Shown here in pieces: positions 8,740 to 17,348 of a DNA stretch of 64,000 nt. The notes beneath the pieces were generated by a model that saw only the letters and a list, made by a program, of their open reading frames with translations, ran no database searches and was not told the origin of the DNA. The stretch covers positions 1-64,000 of the forward strand of contig JAHHHL010000011.1 of the NCBI GenBank assembly GCA_019359375.1, given 5' to 3'. Both the position numbers and the translations under genes were made by a program. The stretch is from Lyngbya sp. HA4199-MV5. GTDB lineage: Bacteria; Cyanobacteriota; Cyanobacteriia; Leptolyngbyales; Leptolyngbyaceae. The stretch's first letter is position 1, and each line of letters starts with the position of its first letter.

Positions 8740-10734
8740 TTACGAAGCACGCTGCAAACTGGCAAAGACTTGTAGCTTATTGAGTTCTCGAATCAGCCGT
8801 TGTGCCTGATGCTTGTGGAGCAAAACGGGCACAGTACCTGGTAGTTGGCTCATGAACGATCGTGCGGTGCCAATGCCGCAGCCAGAAATCCGAGCGATCG
8901 CGCCTGCCCCCTCAAAAATGGCTTCTTCCGAAACGGCTTTTTCGACCTGCACCTGCCAGCGTGGTGCTTTGCTATTCCCTCGCTCCACGCGCTGCAATCC
9001 CGACAGGCTTGCGAGAACGATGAGGCGATCGCCCACCTGTAAGCGAATATCGTCAGAGGGCATGAGGCGTACAGGCTCCCGGGTACTTTTCTGATGCAGA
9101 ATGGGTACAACACCGTAACCATAGGCAATGTCGGATAGTAAGCGCCCGTTTAACGTATCGGTGGCATCAATGTTGTATTCGGTGACGAGGGTGGTGCGAT
9201 CGTTGAGGCGAAACAGACTGAGAATGTTTTCACCAAATGCCGCCGCCGCAAATGCTGCCGCTGAAAGGGCGTAGGCTCTCAAGATTCTGGCGGTGGGTAA
9301 CAGTTGGGTGACATGCTCAGCAAAGGCAGGGTCAAAAACACGTACAACTAAATTGCAGTCTGGATTGACCATTTGAGCCATCAACGCAATTTCCAGGTTT
9401 GTCACCTCGTCGTCTGTCACAATGATCATGCTTTTAGCGGTGATCAGATTCACCCGCGCCAGCGTGCCGTGAATGTTGCCCGTCACCAGGGGAATTTGTG
9501 GCAGCACACCGTGATCAAGGGCGATCGCATGAACACCAACCAGCGGTTGCTTCAGGTCTTGTAGCAAGGTTGCCACGCGCTGACCGACTCGCCCCAAGCC
9601 CACGAGGACAATATGATCCGCCTTGGGCACTGGTGGACGCCGCTTTAAAAACTGAAAGCGTGCTGCCAGCACTCGCTCGGTCAAGGTGGCATAGAGAATT
9701 CCAATAAACAGTGTCCCAGCAATGGTCATCCCAACGCTAAAGAGATGAAGCCACCAGGGAATGGGAAAGGGCATGGTTAATGCGCCAAACAAGTTATCAA
9801 AACCGCCGATAACAAGGACTAGAGAGACATTTAGCGCCTCTTGCAAATTAAGTTGGGGGTATTGCAGTTTGTAGAGGACGGCTCCACTGATGAAGAGGCT
9901 AGCCATTACCACGCTAGACAGCAGAGCCACTCGCTGAGTTTGAGTGCTTTCGCGCCAGAACTGAGATAGCCATTGCCGGAGCGTTTGCCAGAGCAACACC
10001 GGATGCATCTCTTGCCACGCACCCCGTCGCTGGTTGTAGACAGTGGGCACGTTGACGATCGCCTCCGTTGCCTCAATGTAGGTGATGGTGTCTCCTGCTT
10101 GCACGCGTGTATCAGGATCCCACTGGTAAAACGACGTGGCGGGTGGGATAACAGTGGCTCTAAAATGCCGTAAGAGACGACGATTGGGGGTATTCAATTC
10201 ATACAGCAGACGGCGATCGCACCAGTGATGGTCTGCGCGAATGCGGGTGGTCGAGATTCGCAGTCGCTGATTTTCGAGGCTAAACAGCCCTTGTGTTTCG
10301 CTATCGAGGGCAGCGAGGGCAAAGCTAGGGGCAGGGAGTTGCGTCGCTTCAAACGCCACAAAATTGCCCAACTGCTGACCCAGTAGATCATTCAAATTCT
10401 CCTGTGCAGACCGCACAACCAGGCGAATGTTGGGATTAAGCGATCGCGCTGCGAATGCGGCGGCAATATTCACCCGTTCGTCACTGGTAACGAGTAAAAT
10501 CGCTCGGCACTGACGAATGCCAGCCTGTTCTAGTAGCGCTGGCTGGCGACAATCCCCAATCAATAAACGATCGACCAGCGTAGGCAATTCTGGCAATTCC
10601 CAAATTGGCGCTTGAGAGGCTTCGATCGCGTTGACCGTAACCTCAAACTCTTTCAGCACCGAGACGCAGTACTGCCCCAAACTGCCAAGTCCGCAAACTA
10701 GAAAAGCATCTGTTTTACTGGCTGAATCTCCCAT
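8740..10734 (-). CDS. Two-RCK potassium-channel-like protein (TrkA-N/NAD-binding)
   Basis: A 664-residue protein. The N-terminal RCK/TrkA-N domain has the dinucleotide motif VCGLGSLGQ (residues 13-21). It is followed by two hydrophobic segments (about 268-290 and 325-350) with a re-entrant-loop-like stretch between them, then a second RCK domain with VLVGLGRVGQ near residue 374, a TrkA-C-like domain (GDRLIVLAS) and a short C-terminal domain. This is the arrangement of RCK-gated cation channels, and it should sit in a membrane with the RCK domains in the cytoplasm. The loop reads VIGGFDNLFG, not the potassium filter TVGYGD, so ion selectivity is open. Two RCK domains in one chain, one on each side of the pore, is less common. 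It is transcribed alone; a repeat element lies just upstream. Confidence 0.75.
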   Translation of the reverse strand: MGDSASKTDAFLVCGLGSLGQYCVSVLKEFEVTVNAIEASQAPIWELPELPTLVDRLLIGDCRQPALLEQAGIRQCRAILLVTSDERVNIAAAFAARSLNPNIRLVVRSAQENLNDLLGQQLGNFVAFEATQLPAPSFALAALDSETQGLFSLENQRLRISTTRIRADHHWCDRRLLYELNTPNRRLLRHFRATVIPPATSFYQWDPDTRVQAGDTITYIEATEAIVNVPTVYNQRRGAWQEMHPVLLWQTLRQWLSQFWRESTQTQRVALLSSVVMASLFISGAVLYKLQYPQLNLQEALNVSLVLVIGGFDNLFGALTMPFPIPWWLHLFSVGMTIAGTLFIGILYATLTERVLAARFQFLKRRPPVPKADHIVLVGLGRVGQRVATLLQDLKQPLVGVHAIALDHGVLPQIPLVTGNIHGTLARVNLITAKSMIIVTDDEVTNLEIALMAQMVNPDCNLVVRVFDPAFAEHVTQLLPTARILRAYALSAAAFAAAAFGENILSLFRLNDRTTLVTEYNIDATDTLNGRLLSDIAYGYGVVPILHQKSTREPVRLMPSDDIRLQVGDRLIVLASLSGLQRVERGNSKAPRWQVQVEKAVSEEAIFEGAGAIARISGCGIGTARSFMSQLPGTVPVLLHKHQAQRLIRELNKLQVFASLQRAS

Positions 10735-10796
10735 GCGGCTTCAACTAGCTATGCGGTTCCAAGGATGAAACCATCCGCGTATTGCTCCATACCCAA

Positions 10797-10924
10797 GGGC
10801 GCGTCATCAATTCAGCTCCAAAACCTTGCGGTATCAGCATAATCGCGCCCGTCCCAACACACGAGGCTACGGGCTGGAACTCTTGCTGCAATTGATGTGT
10901 AGTCGTCATTGATGACAGCCCCTA
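10797..10924 (+). repeat. Double-hairpin dispersed element, copy 1
   Basis: First of six copies of a roughly 130-bp element. It begins GGGCGCGTCATCAATT and ends AATTGATGACAGCCCCTAG-like (here CATTGATGACAGCCCCTAG). The left half can pair GGGCGCG with CGCGCCC; the right half pairs CTACGGGCTG with CAGCCCCTAG with one mismatch. It lies upstream of the channel-like gene. Confidence 0.9.
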
Positions 10925-10962
10925 GCATTTTCATCGCACAGTTTGAGCTTGATGTTTCAGGT

Positions 10963-11295
10963 CTAGAGTGCTAGCTGACCTGTCTGAAGCATCTGCACAA
11001 CGGCAACACGACAGGGGTTACAGTCACAGCGAAACTTGGCGATCGCCAAATCACCAACGGTATCTGATGCAGGATCAACGTTTACGTTTTGAGGGTTCGT
11101 GGAGGAAGACGGCGCAACCCGTTGGCTCGTGAAGGATGACTGTGGCGCTGAGAAGGTAATCTCAACAACATCAGCCGTTTCAGGAACTTTCGTCTCGCTG
11201 GGCTTCGTCGTATCCGCTTCAGCCAGGTTAGCCATACCGAGCATGATTGCTAAGGAACCAGAGCAGCCAAGCAACGTCAGTGCGTTTTTGTTCAT
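10963..11295 (-). CDS. Small exported protein with C-terminal Cys cluster
   Basis: A 110-residue protein. An N-terminal signal peptide (MNKNALTLLGCSGSLAIMLG, cleavage likely after LAEA) is followed by a low-complexity Ser/Thr/Pro-rich linker and a compact end, AKFRCDCNPCRVAVVQMLQ. The C-D-C-x-x-C arrangement could bind a metal or form disulfides in an exported protein. I do not recognise a named family. ATG 11295 is chosen over GTG 11304. It lies between two copies of the double-hairpin element. Confidence 0.6.
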   Translation of the reverse strand: MNKNALTLLGCSGSLAIMLGMANLAEADTTKPSETKVPETADVVEITFSAPQSSFTSQRVAPSSSTNPQNVNVDPASDTVGDLAIAKFRCDCNPCRVAVVQMLQTGQLAL

Positions 11296-11477
11296 CTTTA
11301 CCACACCAGGAATTGAGTTGATTTCACTATAGCCGCAGATTTCCTTGCTGGCTCATCTGCTGTTCCACATTCCGTCCAGTTCGCTCTGGCACAGCCCAAG
11401 ACGCTAATTTACAAGGACGCTACAGCCATTTCATTGGCGTTTACCACACCCATACCCGATACCCTAAACCCGTCTCG
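11296..11477. other. Intergenic stretch upstream of the small exported protein
   Basis: Probable promoter region of the exported-protein gene on the minus strand. I see no further gene or conserved structure before the repeat copy that starts at 11478. Confidence 0.35.
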
Positions 11478-11609
11478 CTAGGGCGCGTCATCAATTCAGC
11501 TCCAAAGCCTTGCGGTACCAGCATTACCGCGCCCATCCCAACATACCAGGCTAGGGGCTGTAAGCCTTGCTGCAACTGATATGTAGTAGTAATTGATGAC
11601 AGCCCCTAG
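11478..11609 (+). repeat. Double-hairpin dispersed element, copy 2
   Basis: A full copy running from CTAGGGCGCGTCATC to TTGATGACAGCCCCTAG. The right-half hairpin is perfect over 10 bp (CTAGGGGCTG/CAGCCCCTAG). Its right end is only 3 bp from the stop codon of the minus-strand reductase gene (stop at 11613-11615), so it lies in that gene's 3' untranslated region. Confidence 0.92.
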
Positions 11610-11612
11610 CCC

Positions 11613-13277
11613 CTACAGCAGCTTGCTGAGGTACTGGTGGATGAATTGAACCGCGATCGAGCCTTCACCCACGCCTGAAGCCACTCGCTTAACGGAGCCT
11701 TGACGCACATCACCCGCCGCAAAAACACCGGGGACGTTGGTTTCTAGCAAAAACGGGTCACGCTCCAACGTCCACCCTTTGGGTCGTGGTTTGTCTCTCG
11801 TAAGGTCTCGACCCGTCAGAATAAAACCCTGCTGATCGCGTTCAACAACCCCGTCTAACCAATCTGTGCGCGGACTGGCTCCAATAAACACAAACAAGGA
11901 TGTGGCGGCAACCGTTTGAGTAGTGCCTGTTTCAGCATTGGCAATGACGATCGCCTCTAGGTGTCCCTCTCCTTTCACCTCAACGACGCTGCAACCTGTG
12001 CAAACGGTAATATTTTCCGTCCCTTTAATTTGATCAATCAAATACTGCGACATGCTTTTGGTGAGCGATTCGCCCCGCACCAGCATCACCACCTGACGCG
12101 CATATTTCGAGAAATGCATGGCAGCCTGTCCAGCGGAGTTAGCCCCACCAATGATGTAGACATCCTCACCGCCACACGCGATCGCCTCTGTCATCGCCGC
12201 ACCGTAGTAGACTCCTGCACCATTCAGTTGATCGATCCCCGGTACATTCAGCTTGCGGTAGGAAACGCCTGTGGCAATCATCAACGCATGGCAGCTTACT
12301 TCACTGCCATCTGCCAGTTTGACAATACGATAGGGGTTTTCAATACGGATGCCGATCGCCTCCTGTGCCAAAATCTCGACCCCAAAGCGCCGCGCTTGCG
12401 TTACAGCACGGCGTGCCAAATCAGCCCCACTCAGCCCCACTGGAAAGCCCAGATAGTTTTCAATGCGAGAACTAGAGCCAGCCTGACCACCGGGAGCTTG
12501 GCGCTCAACCATCAGGGTACTCAGCCCTTCCGAGGCTCCGTAGACCCCAGCAGCTAAACCAGCAGGTCCACCGCCGACAATCACCAGGTCATAAAACGGG
12601 CGAGTCGCATGGGTCTTGAGTCCAACCTTTTCCGCAATATCAGCGTTGGATGGCTGGATCAACTGTGTGCCATCGGGAAACAGAATCAGGGGTAACGGTT
12701 GCTGCTCCTCTGTTGTGGCGTAGTCTAATAGCTGCGCTGCCTCTGCTGCTAGCTCAACGTCGAGCCATTGGTAGGGTACTTGATTACTTGCCAAAAAGCT
12801 CTTCACCTGATGCGATCGCGGCGACCAGCGAGACCCCACCACCCGAATGCCTTCAAACGGAGGATGAAAGCTTGCCTGCCAATCAGCCAGTAAATCATCC
12901 AGAACGGGATAAAGCCGTTCTTCTGGCGGATCCCACGGCTTCAACAGGTAATAATCAATTTGGGTTGAATTAATCGCACGAATGGCAGCATCAGTGTCGG
13001 CATACGCCGTGAGTAAGGCACGCTTAGCTGTTGGGAAAATGGGCAATGCTTGCTCCAGAAACTCAACGCCATTCATGACTGGCATTCGCTGATCGACGAG
13101 AAACAGCGCGATCGGTTCATTTCGCAGCTTTAGCTTTTCGACTGTTGCCAGTGCAATTGCCCCCGATTCAGCGCGCATCACGCGAAACCGATCGCCATAC
13201 TGCTGTCGCAAGTCTCGCGCCACAGCTTGTAGCACTTCTGGATCATCATCAACGGTCAGAACCACTGGCTTAGCCAT
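11613..13277 (-). CDS. Response-regulator receiver fused to a thioredoxin-reductase-like flavoprotein
   Basis: A 554-residue fusion. Residues 1-130 are a CheY-like receiver with acidic pocket VDDD (9-12), phosphoacceptor D62 in FLVDQRMP, and LKPW with the conserved Lys. A middle segment (about 145-220) resembles a thioredoxin/glutaredoxin fold but shows no CxxC. From about 232 comes a class II pyridine-nucleotide disulfide reductase-like domain: FAD motif VGGGPAGLAAG, NAD(P)H motif IGGANSAGQAA, and the C-terminal FAD motif NVPGVFAAGDVR. The redox CxxC of true thioredoxin reductases (VSYCATCDG) is replaced by GVYYGAAMTEA, so it cannot use that dithiol. The electron acceptor is unknown. ATG 13277, with AGGTGG upstream, is preferred over GTG 13286. 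It is probably cytoplasmic and controlled by phosphorylation (inference). Confidence 0.85.
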   Translation of the reverse strand: MAKPVVLTVDDDPEVLQAVARDLRQQYGDRFRVMRAESGAIALATVEKLKLRNEPIALFLVDQRMPVMNGVEFLEQALPIFPTAKRALLTAYADTDAAIRAINSTQIDYYLLKPWDPPEERLYPVLDDLLADWQASFHPPFEGIRVVGSRWSPRSHQVKSFLASNQVPYQWLDVELAAEAAQLLDYATTEEQQPLPLILFPDGTQLIQPSNADIAEKVGLKTHATRPFYDLVIVGGGPAGLAAGVYGASEGLSTLMVERQAPGGQAGSSSRIENYLGFPVGLSGADLARRAVTQARRFGVEILAQEAIGIRIENPYRIVKLADGSEVSCHALMIATGVSYRKLNVPGIDQLNGAGVYYGAAMTEAIACGGEDVYIIGGANSAGQAAMHFSKYARQVVMLVRGESLTKSMSQYLIDQIKGTENITVCTGCSVVEVKGEGHLEAIVIANAETGTTQTVAATSLFVFIGASPRTDWLDGVVERDQQGFILTGRDLTRDKPRPKGWTLERDPFLLETNVPGVFAAGDVRQGSVKRVASGVGEGSIAVQFIHQYLSKLL

Positions 13278-13375
13278 GTATGCCACCTAATGTTTGACGT
13301 ACTTCACATTCTTTTATCCGGTTTAAGCAGTCAGCGCAACGCCCGATCGTACTGATCTGACGGCATCTCAACACC

Positions 13376-13924
13376 TCAGCCCAGACGCTGCATTTTCAAA
13401 AGCACTGGATCAAACCCCGGATCAAATTGGGTCTTTTCATCAAAGTAAGCCTCCTGGAGATGCACCTGAAACAAGTCTGCGCCTCTCAAATCAGCCCCCA
13501 CCAGGTTTGCCCGGTAAAAGCTGGTGTGTAGCAAATCGGCACCGCTAAGATTGACCTCTCTCAAATCCGCATCTCGGAGATCGGCACTGGAAAGGTTGAC
13601 GTACCTTAGATCAGCCCTTTGTAGTTTGGTGCCGTGCAGTTTGGCTTGCCGCATGTCTGCTTTGTACAGGTTTGCGCCTTCCAGCGTTGCCTGAGTCAAA
13701 TCTGTTTTTTGCAAACTCGCCTGACTCAGGTTCGCGTGGCTTAAATTTGCGCCCATGAGGTCAGAGTTGAGTAAGTTCGCGTGCTCTAGATCGGCGTGTT
13801 GAAGGTGAATGCCCTGTAAGTTGGCATCTTTTAAGTCGATCGCTCTAAGATTCGTACCGCTAAAATCTCGTTCTCCGGCAGCGTAGCGCTCCAGTAGCGC
13901 CGCCACATCGCTGATGCTAGACAT
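13376..13924 (-). CDS. Pentapeptide-repeat protein
   Basis: A 182-residue protein. From about residue 15 nearly the whole chain is made of A(D/N)LXX repeats (ANLQGIHLQHADLEHANL and so on, some 20 repeats), which fold into a right-handed quadrilateral beta helix. There is no signal peptide or membrane span, so it is probably cytoplasmic or, as for some cyanobacterial members, associated with another protein. Specific function is unknown. The ATG at 13924 has AGGAG at ideal spacing; a TTG 27 codons upstream extends the frame but is unlikely. It is divergent from the SAM hydrolase. Confidence 0.85.
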   Translation of the reverse strand: MSSISDVAALLERYAAGERDFSGTNLRAIDLKDANLQGIHLQHADLEHANLLNSDLMGANLSHANLSQASLQKTDLTQATLEGANLYKADMRQAKLHGTKLQRADLRYVNLSSADLRDADLREVNLSGADLLHTSFYRANLVGADLRGADLFQVHLQEAYFDEKTQFDPGFDPVLLKMQRLG

Positions 13925-14319
13925 ACCATTCTCCTGTTGTTGAGCCAGTTGCCGCAGGCAGTGATCAGTCACCCGTGAAAAGTCTAGCGCGTTCGTCTCG
14001 ATCAAACTGTTGCGTGATCGATCAGGGCGCGATCGACAATGGCGTAGGAAAAAGACAACCGCTGTCTCAAGAATGACGGATGACGGTCAATGCGGTAATC
14101 GACTGGAGTATCTACTTCCAGTACCGATGTGATGTCAGCGTCTTGCAGATACGGGCGATCGCGCCTAGACTGCTGGTGAAGTGGATGCTTCGCACCCCAA
14201 ACCCTACACTTTTTTCCATTCCCTGGGGGGTTGAAACATCAGCATGGATGATTGCTCTGAAAATGCGGTTGCTTAGACCCTGCACCCCACACCCTGTACC
14301 CCACACCCTTTTCATCCGT
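13925..14319. other. Intergenic region between pentapeptide protein and SAM hydrolase
   Basis: No convincing gene. The last 40 bases before the SAM hydrolase start (14280-14310) are a C-rich heptamer tract (CACCCCACACCCTGTACCCC), a class also seen at 51657-51698. An open frame runs through this region in phase with the hydrolase, but it encodes nothing like the family. Confidence 0.5.
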
Positions 14320-15111
14320 ATGTTTGTTCACGTCATCGCAGATTATGGTACAGGTGATCCAGCGTTTGCCGAAGTCACCCAGCGTCTTTTGATGGCGTTA
14401 CCAGGGGCACAAATCTACACCCTTTCAGTGCCACCGTTCAGCACATTGGCAACAGGCTTTTGGCTGGCTCAACTGGGTCTAAACCCTGGCGCGAGCGATC
14501 GTCTCCTCTATCACAACTGCGCTCCACGACAGGACGATCCAGAAGCCCGACAAGACAATGAAGGAGAAGGTTTGACCTATGCCTTATTGCCAAACGGGGT
14601 CAAAGTGGTCGGTGTCAACGCAGGCTATACGCTTTCGTTTATCAAAGACCATGCCAGGGTTTTACAGACGGTCAACGTGTCTCGTGGTGGCTCACAGTTT
14701 CGATCGCGCGATGTTTTCCCCACAGCAGCGGGTGCCATTGCTCAGGATGACTTCAGCCTTCTGGGAGACCCGTTAACACCCGCTCAGATTCCGGATGTGC
14801 CCCTCGATCGCATTGCCTGGGTGGATGGCTACGGCAACATCAAAACGACCATTCCAGCTCACACGTTATCGTTGGAACCTGAGACTAAAATTGTGATGCG
14901 TATCGGCGATGTCGTCAGTGATGCCATTTACTCAGACGGCAGCTTTAAGGTTGCCGAAGGTACACTCGCCTTTGCGCCCGGTAGCTCTGGTTGGGTTTCT
15001 CCAACCGCAGGAGAGCCGATCCGCTGGATGGAACTGTTTCTGCGGGGTGGCAGCGCCTGGGAGCGGTTTGGCAGACCACGGATCAATCAAATGGTCACGC
15101 GTCTTGCCTGA
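14320..15111 (+). CDS. SAM hydrolase (SAM hydroxide adenosyltransferase, DUF62 family)
   Basis: A 263-residue member of the SAM-dependent chlorinase/fluorinase superfamily. The family start VHVIADYGTGD, the middle VGVNAGYT and the C-terminal VDGYGNIKTTI are all visible. Ordinary bacterial members hydrolyse S-adenosylmethionine to adenosine and methionine with water as nucleophile; halogenase activity is limited to a few special branches, and nothing here supports it. It is expected to be a cytoplasmic trimer. ATG 14320 gives the usual length; the longer open frame from 14080 runs through a repeat tract and is unlikely to be translated. Its last codons are part of a 59-bp tandem duplication. 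Confidence 0.85.
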   Translation: MFVHVIADYGTGDPAFAEVTQRLLMALPGAQIYTLSVPPFSTLATGFWLAQLGLNPGASDRLLYHNCAPRQDDPEARQDNEGEGLTYALLPNGVKVVGVNAGYTLSFIKDHARVLQTVNVSRGGSQFRSRDVFPTAAGAIAQDDFSLLGDPLTPAQIPDVPLDRIAWVDGYGNIKTTIPAHTLSLEPETKIVMRIGDVVSDAIYSDGSFKVAEGTLAFAPGSSGWVSPTAGEPIRWMELFLRGGSAWERFGRPRINQMVTRLA

Positions 15112-15208
15112 TCTCTTCTAAAAACTAAAAACCAACAACCAAAAACTCCCTGAACATGAGCCTTGCCTGATCTCTTCTAAAAACTAAAAACCAACAACCA
15201 AAAACTCC
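15103..15208. repeat. 59-bp-period tandem duplication at the 3' end of the SAM hydrolase gene
   Basis: A 47-bp block beginning CTTGCCTGATCTCTTC and ending ACCAAAAACTCC occurs at 15103 and again at 15162, separated by 12 bp. The first copy contains the hydrolase stop codon. Both copies contain the ACCAACAACC-type heptamer repeat. Confidence 0.9.
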
Positions 15209-15347
15209 TTCGCCTTCTGCCCCGTTCAAAGGTCAGTGCTCAAAGTCCGGTTATTAAGAATCGTTTTCATCCTCCAGTTGCGGCGAGTAATTTGGGTTGT
15301 CTGAGAGATGACATGCTGTTCTTGCCCACAGTTCATGCCAACGTCAC

Positions 15348-17270
15348 ATGGGGATGCCGATGAAAGCTCGTAATTCTAACCAGAAGCAAGATGTCAAACC
15401 TGATTTAAAGCGACCAATCATCCTTCACCTTCAACGCTCTACACTCTATCAGCATTGGATGACTCTGTTGATGCCGCTTCTACCGGGATTAGGAGCCGCG
15501 CTAGTGGCTATCGCGCTTGGGCAGGTAAAAGTGTGGCACCCACTAGAGCAAGTGGGATACAACGTCCTCATGCGGGTTCATGCCCAAGTCTTTCAACCCA
15601 AACGGGATGCTCGTGTTGTCGTCATTGCGATCGACGAAGCTAGCCTCAAACAGTACGGTAGATTTCCCTGGCCGCGTACCCGCTATGTGGAACTGCTACA
15701 AGCTCTAGAGCCATCTCTTCCAGACGTGATTGGGTTTGATATTTTGTTTGCAGAACCAGCACCCGAAGATGCAGACTTTGCAGCGGCAATGCTCAATAAT
15801 GGCAATGTAGTGTTGGCAATGGGGGCAGATAGCCGGGGACATTCGATCAGTGGTGTCCCATCATTAGAGCAGGTGACTGGGCAGGGGCACGTTTACAATA
15901 AGCCCGATCAAGATGGGATCAGTCGGCGTAGTTGGCTTTACATCAAGCAAGTGCCCAGTTTAGGGGTAGCCATGGTAGAGCGGCACAATGAAAACCTACG
16001 GGCTGCGATCGCTCAGGGCAACTCAGCAGCACTCATTCCCCTACCGGCTCCTAATGCTCAGCAGGCAGAGCAACCCGCTTGGCTCAACTGGCTGGGTAAC
16101 ACTGAAAGCATACCGACCTTTTCCTTTGTCGATGTGGTTCAGGGCAAGGTTGAGCCAACCAATTTTGCGAATAAATTCATCCTGGTTGGCATTACCGCCA
16201 CTGGCTTTGACCCACTACAAACGCCATTTAATCAAAAAGCCCCAACGGGAGGCGTATACCTCCACGCAGCTACACTAGACAACTTGCTCAAGCAACGGTT
16301 TCTCAGCACGCTACCCGCCTGGAACCTTAAAGTCTTGCTGCTCATACTGGGCATGGGCACCAGTTGGCTTTTAAGCAAACAAACTCTCCAAGGGCGCGTT
16401 GCCACTGTGCTTGGCATTTTGATCGCCTGGTTGCTGGCGGTGCTGGTGTTGTTGCAGGTTGCCTACCTGTGGCTGGCGATCGCGGCACCCCTAGGCACCG
16501 TGCTGCTGGCAGCGATTGGAATGCAACTACGCGAACAACATGAAAGGCAATTGCTGATGAGCCTTTTTGCCCAGCATGTTGCCCCCGAAACAGCTCAGAT
16601 GTTATGGCAGCGTAAAGCTGAGATCTTGCACGACGGTGACTTACAGGCGCAAGAATTAGTCGTTACTGTTTTATTCATGGATATTCGAGGGTTTACCACT
16701 ATTTCCGAAAAGCTGCACCCCAGTGAACTGCTGCTCTGGGTGAATCAGTATCTAGAAGCCATGACCGACTGCATTATGGATCATGGTGGTGTCGTGGATA
16801 AATATATTGGCGATGCCATTATGGCGATCTTTGGAGTCCCCTTTCCGCGCACGGCCATAGAGCAGATTCAACAAGATGCCCTGAATGCGATCGCCGCCAG
16901 CCTGGAAATGCACGAACGGCTACAGCACCTCAACCACGAATTTGCCGCTCAGGGGAAGCCCCTGATTCGGTTTGGCATTGGCATTCACACCGGGTTAGTT
17001 GTGGCAGGCAATGTGGGCGGACATCGACGGCTGAACTACTCGGTGTTAGGCGATACTGTAAACGTCGCGGCTCGTCTTGAAGCCCTGAACAAAGAGATTC
17101 AAGCAAACAATCCTTACGATCTTCTGATTACAAATGAAACCCTATCCTGCCTGAAGCATCAGTACCGCTCTCACCAGGTTGGCACGTATCCATTGAAAGG
17201 GCGAGAAAGCACAACCCTCGTCTTTTCGATTTTAGGAAAGAATGCATCTGAGGCAAACCCGAATCTTTAG
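15348..17270 (+). CDS. CHASE2-domain adenylate cyclase
   Basis: A 640-residue membrane receptor. An N-terminal membrane span (about 40-60) is followed by an extracytoplasmic CHASE2 sensor (about 75-325; FDILFAEP, GGVYLHAATLDNLL), three C-terminal membrane spans (about 330-400) and a class III cyclase domain (435-620). Catalytic residues are present: metal Asp445 (FMDIRGFT), substrate Lys485 and metal Asp489 (DKYIGDAIMAIFG), Asp569 (VLGDTVNVAARLE), Asn572 and Arg576. The Lys/Asp pair indicates ATP, so cAMP is the expected product. It is first in a same-strand cluster with FecR and CHASE2-GGDEF genes (78-bp gap to FecR). Confidence 0.92.
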   Translation: MGMPMKARNSNQKQDVKPDLKRPIILHLQRSTLYQHWMTLLMPLLPGLGAALVAIALGQVKVWHPLEQVGYNVLMRVHAQVFQPKRDARVVVIAIDEASLKQYGRFPWPRTRYVELLQALEPSLPDVIGFDILFAEPAPEDADFAAAMLNNGNVVLAMGADSRGHSISGVPSLEQVTGQGHVYNKPDQDGISRRSWLYIKQVPSLGVAMVERHNENLRAAIAQGNSAALIPLPAPNAQQAEQPAWLNWLGNTESIPTFSFVDVVQGKVEPTNFANKFILVGITATGFDPLQTPFNQKAPTGGVYLHAATLDNLLKQRFLSTLPAWNLKVLLLILGMGTSWLLSKQTLQGRVATVLGILIAWLLAVLVLLQVAYLWLAIAAPLGTVLLAAIGMQLREQHERQLLMSLFAQHVAPETAQMLWQRKAEILHDGDLQAQELVVTVLFMDIRGFTTISEKLHPSELLLWVNQYLEAMTDCIMDHGGVVDKYIGDAIMAIFGVPFPRTAIEQIQQDALNAIAASLEMHERLQHLNHEFAAQGKPLIRFGIGIHTGLVVAGNVGGHRRLNYSVLGDTVNVAARLEALNKEIQANNPYDLLITNETLSCLKHQYRSHQVGTYPLKGRESTTLVFSILGKNASEANPNL

Positions 17271-17348
17271 AATTAGTACCCCTCAGAAAAAAGCTCTCGC
17301 TGTTGGGCACAATAGCTCAGCCTTCTCATCCTGTTTTTCCAACTGCTT

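Noticed and set aside
11961-12557. 198-codon open frame antisense to the receiver-reductase gene
   Set aside because: It is covered by a clear multi-domain gene on the minus strand; no signal peptide or motif.
14320-15111. Fluorinase or chlorinase activity for the SAM-utilising protein
   Set aside because: The superfamily name suggests it, but true halogenases are few and nothing in the sequence or neighbourhood separates this protein from ordinary SAM hydrolases.
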